From positions 1,550,001 to 1,614,000 of the forward strand of contig JASANH010000850.1 of the NCBI GenBank assembly GCA_030248295.1: DNA of 64,000 nt, in the 5' to 3' direction. Both the position numbers and the translations under genes were made by a program. This stretch comes from Mesodorylaimus sp. YZB2_4. Its lineage: Eukaryota; Nematoda; Enoplea; Dorylaimida; Dorylaimidae. Every line of letters begins with the position of its first letter. Positions within the stretch are counted from its first letter, which is position 1. Of the stretch, positions 21,998 to 34,948 are shown in pieces. Below the pieces are notes generated by a model. That model was not told where the DNA came from. It searched no databases and worked only from the letters and a program-made list of their open reading frames with translations.

Positions 21998-22125
21998 ACA
22001 TCGATATCTAAAATCGATATTTATCGATATCTTTTCGAATATATGGACATGGATATCGGTATCCATATCCATATTTTATTGACATATGGATATCGAAATC
22101 GTATCCATATCTACAGTATATCTTT
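21998..22125. repeat. Cluster of CGATAT / GGATAT words
   Basis: Within about 130 bp the words ATCGATAT and ATGGATATC, many self-complementary, recur about ten times in both orientations. It is low-complexity DNA able to fold back. Confidence 0.6.
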
Positions 22126-22841
22126 ACGCCATCTCATATCAACAGTACATGGGATCTCCAACCCGCTAGAAAACATGCAGTGGCCAATACACGTGGTAGT
22201 TTCAACGGTCTCTATTATTGGAGGGCATCTTGCGTCAGGACCAGGGTGATAATGGGCGAGGAAGGAGGAACTTTTGTTCTAGAGCCAGCAGTTTCCTGAT
22301 TCTTTTCTCGTTCGACGCCCGCCTTTAAACGTCTGCAGTTCGGGGTAATGGTGAGTCGTTCAAAGCCAGAAGCTGAATATGCTACTCCAGCGAAACACGA
22401 AACTGCCGTGCCCAGCTGGAGTTGCACTTGAAGCCTCGATCTGAGTTTTTGTCTCAAGCAATATGGGGTCTTGCCAGAGTGACCAGGAAAGCCTGCTCTC
22501 CCAAAAGTTGCATTGTCTGTGCTGACCAACCGTGCAGACACCGTCATTCATTTGTGCCGCGACTCTCGCGATAATGAACTTTCCTTCTTCTCATCCAATC
22601 ATCACATCACCTTTCAACTCAGCAACCTTTCTCACGGCTCTTCCTGAAACAATCCAGTTTCGCACGAGTTACATTCTAGCTCTGTGCTTCAAACCCAAAC
22701 AGATTTCTTTTCCTATCCACATTCCATTCTCTTCAGCTTTTCTTTACTTCTACCTGTGAAGTGATATTTTAGTGTGCAATTATACTGGCGAATATCAGCT
22801 GCGTTCTCTTCTGGAGGAAAACATCGCTACAGAAATGTTTT

Positions 22842-22890
22842 GCAGAGCGTGGTTTCGATCCACGGGCCTATAGGTTATGGGCCCATCGCT
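22842..22890 (-). pseudogene. Initiator tRNA-Met-like 3' half
   Basis: On the minus strand, GGGCCCATAACC matches the anticodon loop (CAT) and GTGGATCGAAACCAC the T arm of an initiator methionine tRNA. The sequence ends in CTCTGC. The 5' half does not pair with it, so I read it as a fragment or tRNA-derived repeat, not a working tRNA. Confidence 0.4.
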
Positions 22891-25479
22891 ACATTTTGTG
22901 ACTCCGTCAAATATGTCCCCAAATATTCCAGTGAGGTTACGATGATGTCGATGAAGTGGTCTTCTCAGGAATGAATAGGGTTGATGGATAGAGGCTGACC
23001 AATATTCCATACTGCGAAGAAGGGCGACGTAAACAATTTTCGCTTTGTGATTGGCCGTGGACCCACGTTGTAAACGCTTTAATACAAAAATGGGATGAGA
23101 GCCAACAAGTGCCTCAAACAAGCCCCTTATATGTAGACTTGTTTGAAACAATAGCTCCATGACCACACGCAAAAATTTACGCTTCATGCAGTGTTCCCTC
23201 AATCTTTGAGTATTTAACGCGTATCACGTTTTGTAGATGCTCGTCCGGCAATTGATCCTCTTCGCGGAGTGACACCCATCAGAGTGATGCTTCAGCCCTG
23301 GACTAACTAGGTCGGAACTGTCCTGGCTTTTTGGCGTGGTGCGACAGCTCTACCAGTCACTCCACCCAGGGGGGACGGCCCCAGACATATTACAGTTCTT
23401 ACCGCTTGCACTGGTGCAACCAAGAGTGATTCCTGTGGGGAGCTTTTGCTAAGGCGAGAGGTCGCATCGAGTCATCGAAGCAAAAAAGCGTTTTCGGTCG
23501 CTGCATTACTTTTTGTTGCGTTTTGGTAATCATTATGGCCTTTTCTAATGCCAATGGCATTTGTGCCGCGAATGAGCGAATGTCACATCAAAAAGGCAGG
23601 TTCGTACTCGACGGGCTCATCAGATCCAACAGTCCAACTTCCAACACTGCCACATTTGTGCAGGTATCGTGGACTGATTGCCTGACTGACAGGAGACAGC
23701 CCAGTGAAAGGTTTCAAAACCGGGTTTGATATTTGGAGCTTTTGTCGTGAAGGAATTAAAAGGTGCGAGAAACTGTGTGGCTATTGTCATACTTGGACGA
23801 TGAGTTACGTAAGTTGTCAGACAATTCACGTTCTATGATCAACGAGGGTGCATGTGCCAAATATCGATGTCACTTACACTGATGGTCGTGGCCAAGATAA
23901 GATAAGAAGCTGAGGAAAGAAAGGATCACATTTGTTTTTGCTTTTGCGAAGAGGAAGGGGTATTTGTTTCTGGACTTTGGGTACAAACGAGATAGAAAGC
24001 AACTATTTTAATAATTATTTTAGAGGACATCGACCCAACCGATGCAAGATCAATGGAGTGACAGGACCTGCTGAAAATGTTGATGATCCCGATCCTTCTC
24101 CGCAGGAAAGTGGTCCTTCTCCACACCAGAAAAGAAAAGTCAGCCAGCCATTTCTCAGACCCTCTGAAACCAGCCATCATCTTTCTGGCATCTGGCAAGA
24201 CCAGCAGGCGTACTTGTTATCTCCTTTCATCGTCAGACTTCCGATGTCCCCAATCCTTAATGTACTCCTGCCTGCATTCAGCGATCTATGCAACCCAAGC
24301 ACAGTGACAAGACCAGCAAAGTCATCTCGAGACTCCATCCCCGACGAGTCCCCTGCGCACGGCTCTACACACCATACAATTTATTCTTTCCGTTCATACC
24401 AAATATAAATGTTTAAGATCACCGCAAAGCAAAAAAGGCGAGATTATGATTCCACTCACATATTTCTTTGATATGAGGCGATCGCCAAGGACATCATTAT
24501 CAGAGCTCACAGCAGTCCAGGGAGGACAATTGCAAAACACCAACTTCTCGCACTACAACCCCAGAAGTACGTACTTGTTTACACGGAATCACACAAGGCA
24601 CACTTGATTGATTAGCCCTAGGCGAAAAGGTTGCCCTTAAAAACTCATCTAGCGAATATATATGATACAACTGAGTATTTGCCAGAGTGCTGCCAACCGT
24701 TGACTTACCAAGTCAATACAGCCAAATCCACAAAAGTTCTAGTCACAAAAAAGGCACGATATAGTACAGACGATAAAGTGATAAAGGTGGAGTACATGTG
24801 CTGCGACTAGTCTTCTAAGTCTTACGCGCAAGCCCGCAAATACACTTGACCGGCCATAAATTCCATTAGGCACATAAATTTGGGCACAGCTGCCAGTTAG
24901 ATTCTTATTTCTAAATCATAGGTCAATCAAACCAAGCACCAACGTAGACCACCAATACTAAAAGCCAAGGCCGCCAGAATAATTTAGCTCTTTTTAAAAT
25001 GCTTCAATCAGCAAATAAAACCAAAAACCAAAAAATATGCACAGATCAAAACTGGAATTAACGTCCTTCCTAACACATCTGTCCTAGCTTATGCGCATTT
25101 ATTTTTCACCGTAACTCAAGGTTAGTAAAAGCACTGGAAGCAGTGCAAAAAAACCACAAAACAAAACTATAAAGGTTAGAATACTATACTGTACGTTCAT
25201 AACCACCAAAACTTCAAAGCCGCTTAAAAGCTAAAATACTCGCGAGTAAGGCCCAAAATAAATAACAAAAGGTACTTTGTCCACGTAAAGTACTCGTTAC
25301 AATTAATTTCGTTGAGAACTCCGTTTCAGATAAAGCAAAACGCGTCTAGAGCAAAACCCATACCTTTTACAACAGAGAAAAAGCTTCCCAAGGTGATTTT
25401 CTCTTGAAAAATACGATAAGCTGAATCATAATAAGCGCACCACTTGGACACCGAAACCACCATCGACCTCTTTACCGAC

Positions 25480-28400
25480 TCAATGCAATTGCCTCAGCTC
25501 CACGCACATTTGTTTGTATTCGTTAACGTCGAACTTGCCTGGCACCTGAAAAGATCAAGGATTAGGATGAAGAACGGCGATCAAAACGCATTTTGCTTAC
25601 TGGACGCAAAATTTCCGGCGTTTCGCGCGACATCCATGGCAAACCGGAAGGAGTCAAACTGGCGAATGGACTTGCGGCGCATTGCAAAACGAATTCCCTC
25701 GTGTACACCACGCGCACTGTGACTCGACTTTTCTTTTCGTGAATTACCAACGTGCCTTGAAAAGTGTAAGTTTATCGATAGAATTACCCAACAACCAGCA
25801 CAGCTTACCTCCGCCACTTTCGTCTGCCATAAACTTAGTCTCAACTTGCGATACATCGTCACTAGCACTACCCAGGCCGCGAGAAGCTCCATTGAAATCC
25901 ACGCTTTTTATTAAGCCAAGCTGGAATAAAACCTCGTTGTATGCGCGAATAAGCTGCGCGAGCAGGCGAAAGAACTAAGCCTTCTGTACATACTGCACGT
26001 TTGTTGAATCCGGTAGCAGCTAAATTCGGCGTGCTGCGAGCAGTAGACGACGCCTTTTGTTTTCCAATTGGTGGACTAATCATCATTGTCAACGTCAGAG
26101 GCTTGTTGCTAAAAAAATAAAGCACCCTTGTCCAAACGCACACGTAAAGACAACACTTGCTACGCACTACTACCTTTTAACAGAATCTGGCGCTGCAGCC
26201 TCGGCAGTAGAGGTTGCTTGATCTCCGCCAGCAGTCGAAGAGGATTCATCAGCTTCGACTGGCTGATTCTCGTTCGACTTCGGCGGGGACGATTGTTTCA
26301 GAGCGAGCAACCGTTGGTTATCTAAAGTAGGCATCGACTTACGACGCTCCTTCCTAGCTTGATCCCGAGCTGCAGCATCGGTCGTGGTTCGACGCAGCTA
26401 AAAAATGGAAGAAATTTTCAATCGATATTTTGCCAATATTTTTGCTTGACTTCCTTACCGCTTGATGACCTTGCGGCTTCTGACCGCGGAAATACGCCGA
26501 GAGTGCTTGCTTAGCCGCTTCCAACAAAGCCGGATCGTTACACTGCAGTTTCAGCATTTCACCCAATTGTCCTGCTTCAATAGTGAATTCACGACCGTCT
26601 CCGCTGCCTGCGTCTGACGTCGTTCGTTCTTTGCCTTCCTCGCCTTCTTCAGACGCCTCTTCTTCATTTCCGCCATTCGCGTTCTCGTCATCATCTCCGA
26701 AGCATGCTGAGATTAAAGCAGCTCCACGATATAAATCTTCCCCTTCCATTTCACCCTAAATTGAACAACTACCACAAGCAGGTGTCAAGTACAGACAATT
26801 ATCTACGTTACCCTCATGGGCGACACGTTTCGGCGAATCGTTTCCTCAATCAAGATTTTTGCTTGCTCGATGGCCTCTTCGCTCGGTCCGGTGATCGTTA
26901 ACGTACGTTCCTTGGCCCCTTGTGGCACTGAAACAAAGAACTATAATAGCAAACTAGTCAGGGATTTCTAAGCAGCAAGCTGTTAGCCCAAGCAATGATC
27001 AAAGCGAAAACACCGTGCAGTCTGCGCACCATGCCAGCAAAAGCTAACCACGTGCTAATCCCCTTCCCCGCCTAGACATGCGTCAGGGCTCTTACAAACA
27101 GCTAACCTTTTTGGAAAGAGATGATCGTTTTGCTCAATTCCTCGATGATGGCCACGCGCCTTCCCTTCACGCCCATGACTAATAGTAAAGAACAATTTTC
27201 GCTGATTAAACGTTGAAAACGAACCTTTATAAAACCGACTCCTACTTTTGCCAGAATCAGCGTTTCGTATGACCACTTCGTCACGATACTGACTTTTTCC
27301 AGGAATCCTATATCAGATAAAAATGACGCCTGATCCGAACTCACAAACGATGCGTCAACTTACTTGGCTGGACGAGAGTACTTCCCAGACGTTTTTGTCA
27401 CAGCTCCTTTTGGAAATATTCCAGAATTTCCAGCACCTGGCGGACTCGTACTCGGATTGACACCGACACCCGCCAATGCCGGTTGGCTCAACGATGCTGT
27501 CACGGGCATATGCAAACGCTGTTGATGATGAGCTGCCGCCGCAGCAGCGGCTGCGGCTGCCGCCGAAGCAGCCAACGGGCTGATGGGCGGTGGAGGCAAA
27601 ACTGTAGCAGCAGCAGTTGGCGAAATAAAAGCGATACCAGCTTGAGTATGGCCAACGTGCGAGGCTGGAATCAAATAATAAGACGGAGCCTGCGGCGAGG
27701 TCATCGAAGCAGCGGCAGCAGCAGCGGCTGACGATACTAATTCCGCAGCCGAAGCAACTGGAGTCGCTCCACCAGCAGCCAAGGATGTTGGTGGCAAATT
27801 GAATGCGAATGGATTGATCGGAAACGTGCCGAATGGTGGAGCGCTAACTGGTGCTGCGCCCATCTGCTCCATATCGCCGCCACTCATGGCATCCGTGGAC
27901 GACAGGGGATTGTACTCGCTGATCGCCGAAACCCCGTTAAATCCGTTTGTCAACGATCCACCACCGCGATTTAAATAATACTGCGAATGAGCCAAATTCG
28001 GCCGCCAAGCCATGGCTCGCAGTTCTACCAGTTCCATTATCTTCAATCGGCACGGTGTACCCAGTTGGCCAGAATCACGGCAGCAAGCCTGACGTAAACT
28101 GACGAAGACGCGATTCATTTCGTCTGACAAAAGAAAACGACATTAAGGCTTGACTGATGCAGCAAAGAAAAATGTCAGAACTCACTCTTATGGCTCTGCT
28201 CCAACATCTCTCCAACCTGCTTCAAATATCCATACAGGCGGAAGATGTGCCCAGCTAGCGTAGTAGAGAATTGGCCAGCCTTCACGGATCGATTGATTTG
28301 TTCCATCGTTTCCAATATTTCGTCTGAAAAAGGATAAACTATTCAAAAATATAACGCCAAATAGCTCAAACCAAACAGTGAAAGCACTAAACAAGAGACC

Positions 28401-29438
28401 GTTGTACAACTGAGCAAACAGGACGAAAGCGAGACAGACTAGACTACGAACACATGTACATGGGACGGCGAGCTATACGATGCAGCAGGTGCACCAACGC
28501 TGGCGCTAAACCAAATCGACTTGCACGTCACAAGAAGTTATCTGGAGCCTTACCATCACGATCCCATGAGATGCTACTGTAGACAAGCGAAAAAAGTAGG
28601 TTCAGGTCCTGCCCATCCCGCAGTCAGAAATTGATTGCGTAACTTGGAGTGTTCACTGGTTCTTTGAACAGCAATCGGAACGCAAATGATGACCCGAAAT
28701 CTTGCCACCCAAGTTAGCCACTCATATAGACCTACCTGTACTAACGGGAGCCGTTCCATCTCCAGCAGGATGATTGAGGTTGGATTGCTGCTGCTGACCA
28801 TGTTGATGAATAGCCGACTGCATATGATGGGGCAAAGAAGCTCCGACTTGCTGTTGAGGCAAATGAGCACCGCCGACGTATATCGGATGCGGAATAGCGC
28901 CAATCATTGATGGGGCGCCCAAAGCTGCAAAAGCGCCCGGTCCAGCAGCTGCTGGATGGAAGATAAGCTGTGATTGCGACGTATGGTGAGCATGATGCTG
29001 TTGCTCCAGTTTCAACGGTTTTGGTTTTTCCAACGGTTTTGACCGAGGAGCCGATGTGGGTGTTTGAAACGAAACACTGCTGCTGCTATTAGCGACCGAC
29101 ACCGTTGTTCCAGGAGTTGTTGGCGTAGTTGAATCGTTGGACTTTATACTGCTGCTGTTATCGGTTGGAGTACTGGTCGAGTTCGGTAAATTGCTACTCG
29201 TCTTTCCATCCTCATTCCCATTTTTGATGATCAGCGAATCGGGATGAACCACTTGCTGTTCCGGTTGCGGATCTTCATCATCGATTGCTTTCTTTATACC
29301 ATTGCCATTGATGGTTGCTTCGCTCGTCGCGTTCATCGTTAAACTTTTCGCAGTCGTCGTCGCGGCTTCCGTAATAGAAACCGCATCCGTCGTAGTCGTC
29401 ATATTCGAATCGTCGTTATTTTGAACTGGACTAGCCAT
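25480..29438 (-). CDS. mxt: Mextli orthologue: MIF4G-like + KH translation regulator (about 934 aa)
   Basis: Exons: 29438-28736, 28323-28186, 28123-27364, 27293-27247, 27178-27107, 26927-26812, 26755-26459, 26397-26174, 26108-25994, 25920-25809, 25755-25601, 25545-25480; 935 codons with stop. An N-terminal Ser/Thr/Gln-rich region leads into helical repeats of the MIF4G type (DEILETMEQINRSV; RLKIMELVELRAMAWRPNL). An Ala-rich stretch follows, then a KH domain whose GxxG loop is GVKG (SGKIMGVKGRRVAIIEELS), then acidic and charged linkers. The C-terminus carries YTREFVLQ, which resembles the eIF4E-binding YxxxxL-phi motif with Val for Leu. Mextli binds eIF4E and RNA and promotes translation, notably in germline and early development of flies and worms. 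A 5' UTR intron probably ends just upstream of the ATG. Confidence 0.85.
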
Positions 29439-32400
29439 ATCGCTATTTCGCCTAAACGAAAAAAACCGGCACATACATTGCTTCCAAAAACTCAGCCCTT
29501 GCATTGTCACAAAGGCTACAAGAGGTCTACAGTACTGTCGTAAAAACCTCACTTACAAAAGGAAACTTTCGGAATAAGCAACGAGAGAACGATCAAAATT
29601 ATTTACGCACGTTTCTCTTGAATAAGGATCCGAGAGTCGCTATATTTTGTCGTTATCGTCGAGTCGCGAAAGGACGTCTAAAAAATAAAAGATATATAAC
29701 GTTGGAACTTTCAGCTACAGGAACGTCATTCGCTTTCTCTCGTTCTTCTCTACCTACAGTACAGACAGTCCCGAAAACCCCAGAATGCGCACAGCTCGCG
29801 ATATATTGTGATAAGAAGAGCAAACGTTCAGGTACAGAATAAAACAGCGGTAATTTAAAAAGTGTGAGAACACGCTCCAAAACATTGAAACGGCAATGCA
29901 TTTCGATAAAAGGACACGGTTTTAGAATCCTTAGTCCCCATAGTTTAATCCGTGGTCTACTCAAAGCCACCAGCCCTGGTCAAGGGCACGCTAACCTGGG
30001 TCACAACAGTAAATATTTACTAGATGACCACGGGCCCTCCAATCTCATCCCGCCCGGTCACTGACCCACCACTTCGATTACGGCAGCTCGTCCAAAACAA
30101 ACGTGCTGAGCAGTGGCCGGGACAATCAGCCTAAACTTGAAACTGCGGGGCATAAAAACGACACCAACAAGCAACCGGCGGCCATCATTTTCGCGAGGCT
30201 GGAACAAGCACTCCAAGCCACTCGACGTACAATCATAATAACAAAATGTCGGTTGGAGGGGAGGTGCCACTGGAGAACAGGCATTCATGGTGGGGGGGGG
30301 GGACTCCGACGCAAAGCTCTCACACTAGGGTTCGGGTCTTAGCATAGTTTGAAGAAGAGGGCATTAGCCGTATTTCGTTTGTAATGGCCAATATGAGTAA
30401 CGGGTGCGAGCATTAGCACGACCACTGACGCCCCTCCGAGACAACCAGTTTCATAAACTTCTTAGACTCGCTTGCTGAAGGCTTATGACGACTATGAACA
30501 GCTGGCGGAGGCGAGAGTGGAGTGTGATTAGGTACAGTACACACAACTTGATCTGTATACGGACAGACGGCGGGGCATAGACGTATCGAATGTAGCCCTG
30601 ACTTCAAAGACGATGGGCCCTCCACAGCTGCACAAGCCCTGCGCTCAAGTCAGCAAAGAACGAGGTACCACTACCTCCTACATATCCACAAGAAATATGA
30701 CTGGGCCGTTTTTAGAGACACGACAAGTAACCCGAACTCCAAGCACAATAACATCCGCCGACGTCTTAGCATGTGGCAAATTCTGACTGGCTGACGACTT
30801 TCACAAAACACGATAAACTGCAAAGGAGACTAGGCTCGAGCAAAAAGAGTAACTAATGGGTTCGACTCGATACTGTGCACTTTGCAATGACCACAATGAA
30901 TGAAACAAAATCCTCACTATACTCGGTTTGCGAGACGATCAAAGGCACGATTGTAAGTTTTCAATCAGACCAAAACTTGGCAGAACTGACCAACGAGGAT
31001 TGAGTTTTGTGACTGCCCTTTTATAGAAAGCCACCAGCGAGACAGGCTGAACATGCAAATACGTCACAGATGTTTAGGCTTGCACACCCACAAAAGGACG
31101 CACCAAAAATGACTGCGTGCGCATACAGTACATGGGGGATCAATCATTCTTACCTGGACGTCTGGAAAGACTAATAGCGACGATATTGAGAGTAGTTTTA
31201 AGAATGTGTTATCATGGCTTGGTAGGACCCGCTCACTACTAAGGACTCGTTGTTGATGACGGCAGCCCAGCGTGTACCTGCGTTACGGAATGAGGCCAAC
31301 CTTGCTTCGTTAACGAATGTTCATATGCAGATAGAACGAGATTTTTTGGGCCTAGCACAAGAGTAGTAGAACTGGTTCTGCGAATAGAAGGTGGAAAGAG
31401 CAGGCGTTGAGGTAGTGCATGGGCTGACTCGCATTGGCAGAGTACAGTGAGTAGTGACATATTTGCTGTCAGTCCCACTCATATAGTATAATCTGATCGT
31501 ATATCGTAAGTGTGAGCGTGCAGCGGAACTCTCCTCCAAGCACATGACTCTAGTCCTTAGTGCGAAATCGGAACGAGCCCGAGGGGCATAGGTTTGGTGC
31601 CGTTCATAGGGTTCACACAATAACAGACCCAACTTACCGCAAACCCCTTTCATGCCGGACTGGAATGTTCTTTGCGAGTGAATCGATGTTTGCGCCATGC
31701 TACGGCATGCCTGCAGAACAAAGCCGAATTCATCCAATTCGCTATCAGTGTTTTTCGCTCACGGGCAGGTACTGTATCGGTGACACTCTGCACGTGTAGC
31801 ATCATCATACGTATCCAGGGAGATATTACTGGTCATTGGGCATCATACCGTCAGAGGCTACAATAATGCGTCCAGGGTAAAATAGAGTGCCTATTTGCTA
31901 TTTCGTATTTGTTGACACGACTTTGGTGCAGTCCTGCTCGATCACCTGTGGTACAAGGCCCCCGTTCGACGAGCTCCTGAATCCAGACCCTTTGGAAGTC
32001 AGGGTAAGTTTTTGCATATTCCTGGGGTCTTTGGGTGCTTTGGCCCACAAGTAAGCGGTCTCGCATGGATTTCGTTCATGCTTAAAGAGTGCACCAGAGA
32101 AGGCGATACTTCTTTATTGTGAGTTATGCTTGCCATTTCGAGTCTTTGGTGAAATAAACGGGTAACCAGCGTTGCTGCTCTCGTACCTACTGTTTTACTT
32201 ACGAAAATGTTGCACCAGCTTCGCTCACTGTTTTACATGTTGTATGTTGACTGATCTTGTGCTATTGCTGACTGACAACTTGGGCCAAATACTGCCGCGA
32301 AGGTGTACACGCGATTATACTAACGTGCATTTCCACTTATTCCAGTGCTCATCTGCATGGTGTGGTCTCCAAGACAGTTTGACCTTGCTTTTCTTTCTAG

Positions 32401-33091
32401 TTCTCTTTTGCACCGAGACAAGACAGGATTATCTGGTTTGTTCTATGATAGGATGGCCTTTGTGTGTTTTCATCTTCACTTACTACCTTGGGTTTGGTGC
32501 AGGACGGTTGTGTCCTTTGCGTTCCTGGTGTGTGGTGTATGAAGGAAAAGTTGTGCTTATTTTGTTCTAAGCACCACATCGACGACTTGTCCATATTCAC
32601 GGCTCCAACTCTGCGCATGTCGTGAAACAATTCCACTGCGTCCACGACAAATACAATGTTACTGATGGCAAACAAGCCTCATTTTCTCTAAATCAAAAGA
32701 AAGCAAAAAGTCGCTTTTCCACCTCAGACGCATTGCGACACCTCTGGACACATTATGACGAACCCCACATCATGTCTTAACACAGGACCAGGTGTCCAAG
32801 ATCAGTTTTCGCTCTTGTCCCACCTGTTCCATTACTGTATATTGTATAGTCAGTATGGACTCGCCCAGGCCGTGAAGATCGGCTGTGATCATGCCGCAGT
32901 GTGAAGCAGGAGATCTTACTTACTTTACGTCTTCTTGACGACTTTACACTGCGCCACGCATCCATGTCTATTTAAAGGGCAGCAAAGATTCAGAACGCCA
33001 TTCGGGCACAGCGTGTCAGTTGAGAGCGGTCTTCGTTCAACTCGCCAACCTTTCGCCAAAGTCGTTCGATCAGCGTTCATCAAGCTCAAGA
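29439..33091. other. Long intergenic stretch, no gene recognised
   Basis: Many short frames on both strands, none with a domain I recognise; the two longest (31321-31737 minus, 32172-32570 plus) have composition typical of non-coding DNA. An 11-base G run lies at 30292-30302. Confidence 0.4.
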
Positions 33092-33286
33092 ATGGACAGC
33101 GTCTACCTTGATCCGAAAAAGGCCGGTGGTCAGTTGAGTTCGGGAGGCGCCTACAAGATCGAACCGGTGGCGAAGCAAGTCAAGGCGGAAGAAAAAGAGG
33201 TCGAGGCCAAACCGGAACCGGACGCTCCTCCGCCGCCGCCGAAACCCCAGCAAGACAGCGTCTACCTGCCGCCGCAGCGCAAGTGA
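33092..33286 (+). CDS. Small Lys/Glu/Pro-rich protein bracketed by DSVYL repeats (64 aa)
   Basis: Single exon from the first ATG. The product starts MDSVYLDPKKAGG, has a Lys/Glu-rich middle (VKAEEKEVEAKPEPD), a run of six prolines and ends QDSVYLPPQRK. The pentapeptide DSVYL thus occurs at both ends. The codon choice (G/C third positions) is strongly biased, unlike the flanks, which supports coding. TATTTAAA at about 32969-32976 lies a plausible distance upstream for a TATA box. The protein should be disordered. No family is known to me. The frame stays open upstream to 33020, but without an ATG. Confidence 0.5.
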   Translation: MDSVYLDPKKAGGQLSSGGAYKIEPVAKQVKAEEKEVEAKPEPDAPPPPPKPQQDSVYLPPQRK

Positions 33287-34948
33287 AGTCATGGAGTGGA
33301 CGGCTGGCAAGAAGGGCAAGAACGATGTGATTGCTGGGTGAACCAATGTGATCAGGTGCGCGTTGTGCTTGGCCTTGGCCTTTGCTGGTGCATGGTTCGT
33401 GATGTACAATACTGACGGAAGTGCAGTGTTGCCTGGGCGAGACAGCCCGAGTATGACAGACACACCATCTCGCATGATCACGCCTGTATAGCTTTGTGAC
33501 GCCACTAACTACACATGCCACGGGACACGAGCCCCTGCAGGCTTGGTGATGCCGAAGTCGGTAACGCCCAGCGCAATCTATCGCAGAAGACATGGTGCGT
33601 ATAGGAATACTGTCCAGCCGGGCGAACTGCATCAAGAAGCAACAAGGTGTCTTGATCTGGTCCAAGGCTGAAACATCACTCGCGTGGAGAGAATCGATTT
33701 CCAGATGCCTTTATTTACAGCACTTCGGGTTACTGTACCCGGTGTACCATGGCAAGCTCTAGCATGATTCGAATAGCAATCATGAAACCACAAGCCACAT
33801 GCATTTACAATGACAGATCACAGCTGCAGTCTCTGATCCTCCGTTGATTTTATGCTTGTTCCAAGTAGGCCAAGGGTAATGGCAGCCCGTTTCTCCCTTG
33901 TCTGTAGTTGCGGGATCCAAGTAGATGCAAGTCGGCTTTTCTTTCCTGTCCTAAGAGGCGTGGTAAGGTGGTCACGTCGGGATAATACCACTCGCAAAAG
34001 GAGATAGGTACATACTAGACGAGCGCATTCATTGGTTGAGGTTACACACGTTCATGTTCATGTTTTACCACATCACCAAGCGCTTATGCGCACTCGAGGG
34101 TGAAGACACACATTTTACAACCCTCCCATTCTCCCATAGACTTATTCCAGAGCCAACTTGCAAGGAATTTCTATATTCCCTATGAAGCTGTGGAGTAGCT
34201 CTTCGAGTGTGAAAGCCCCTCATGCTATAAGCTCCCTAACGATCTTTCTCTTGCGTCCATAAGCACCAGTTGGGTGGATCTGCGTGGCATTTTTCTTTCT
34301 TACTCACTCCTCACTGAACCATAAAACAAGATGGTTGTCTGAAAGACATCGATGCCGATCATCCAGCCTCAACACACGTCTGTGCTCATTTTCAGCCCTG
34401 CAAGCCTCGCATCCATACCTACCCTCAGCTCCTGTTGCTGACAAGTGAGCCTGTCTTCATACCCGTGTCCATAATCGATAAGCGAAGCACGCACGCGTGG
34501 GAGCACCCATTCCCATTTTATTCACTCCCTGCGTCTTTCCTGAACGTGAGCTTTCTTTTCAGGAAACACCTGTCTCTGTCAACATGAGAAGGTCCCTATG
34601 TTCTTTTGTTCGAGTGAGCATGATAGAATGTCGAGGCTCGTAGTCAGGAAAGGACATTAGGCGGGCAATCCATCGGGTTTTGTGACCAGACCTTCAGCGT
34701 TCTCACTTAAAAAAGTTTGGCGGAATTTAATCCAGTGCAAATTTCCTGTGGCCACGTTTTAGTGTAGTCGCTATTGAAAGTATAAGATTGAAGGACGGCA
34801 TGTTATCACAGTAGATATTATAGACAGCAGACACAAGCTTAAAAATATAGCATCACTTCCGACACCATTTCATGAAAGCACCAAGTGAGAAATAACATCG
34901 AGATTCGATTTGGTAAATGTCTTGGCAGAATAGAGTGTGAGTGAAATA
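33287..34948. other. Intergenic stretch, no gene recognised
   Basis: Contains one truncated SINE copy (34050-34119). The antisense frames at 33086-33665 mirror the small Pro-rich gene and are not called. Confidence 0.4.
34050..34119 (-). mobile_element. 5'-truncated SINE copy
   Basis: Matches the body and hexamer tail of the SINE at 9101-9190 nearly base for base (for example GCGCATAAGCG and GGTGATGTGGTAAAACATGA on the minus strand). It lacks the tRNA-like head, as expected of an incomplete retrotransposition. Confidence 0.7.

Larger units (their letters stand above)
20945..25479. other. Long intergenic stretch
   Basis: I find no gene with recognisable domains. The longest frame (23932-24408, plus) is compositionally odd and unsupported. 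The region contains an AT-rich simple-repeat patch near 22.0-22.13 kb and a tRNA-Met-like fragment near 22.85 kb. The right part (from about 24.4 kb) is A-rich and may include the 3' UTR of the minus-strand Mextli gene. Confidence 0.4.

Noticed and set aside
23932..24408. 158-codon frame in the 21-25 kb desert
   Set aside because: Low complexity, Ser/Pro-rich, no family match and no splice support.
28554..28576. 23-nt microexon between Mextli exons 1 and 2
   Set aside because: Good splice sites, but including it breaks the frame with the best exon 1 donor.
32172..32570. 132-codon hydrophobic frame
   Set aside because: Hydrophobicity comes from a T-rich strand; no conserved pattern.
33086..33665. 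Two long antisense frames over the small Pro-rich gene
   Set aside because: Arg/Leu-rich shadows caused by the GC-biased sense frame; no start context or homology.
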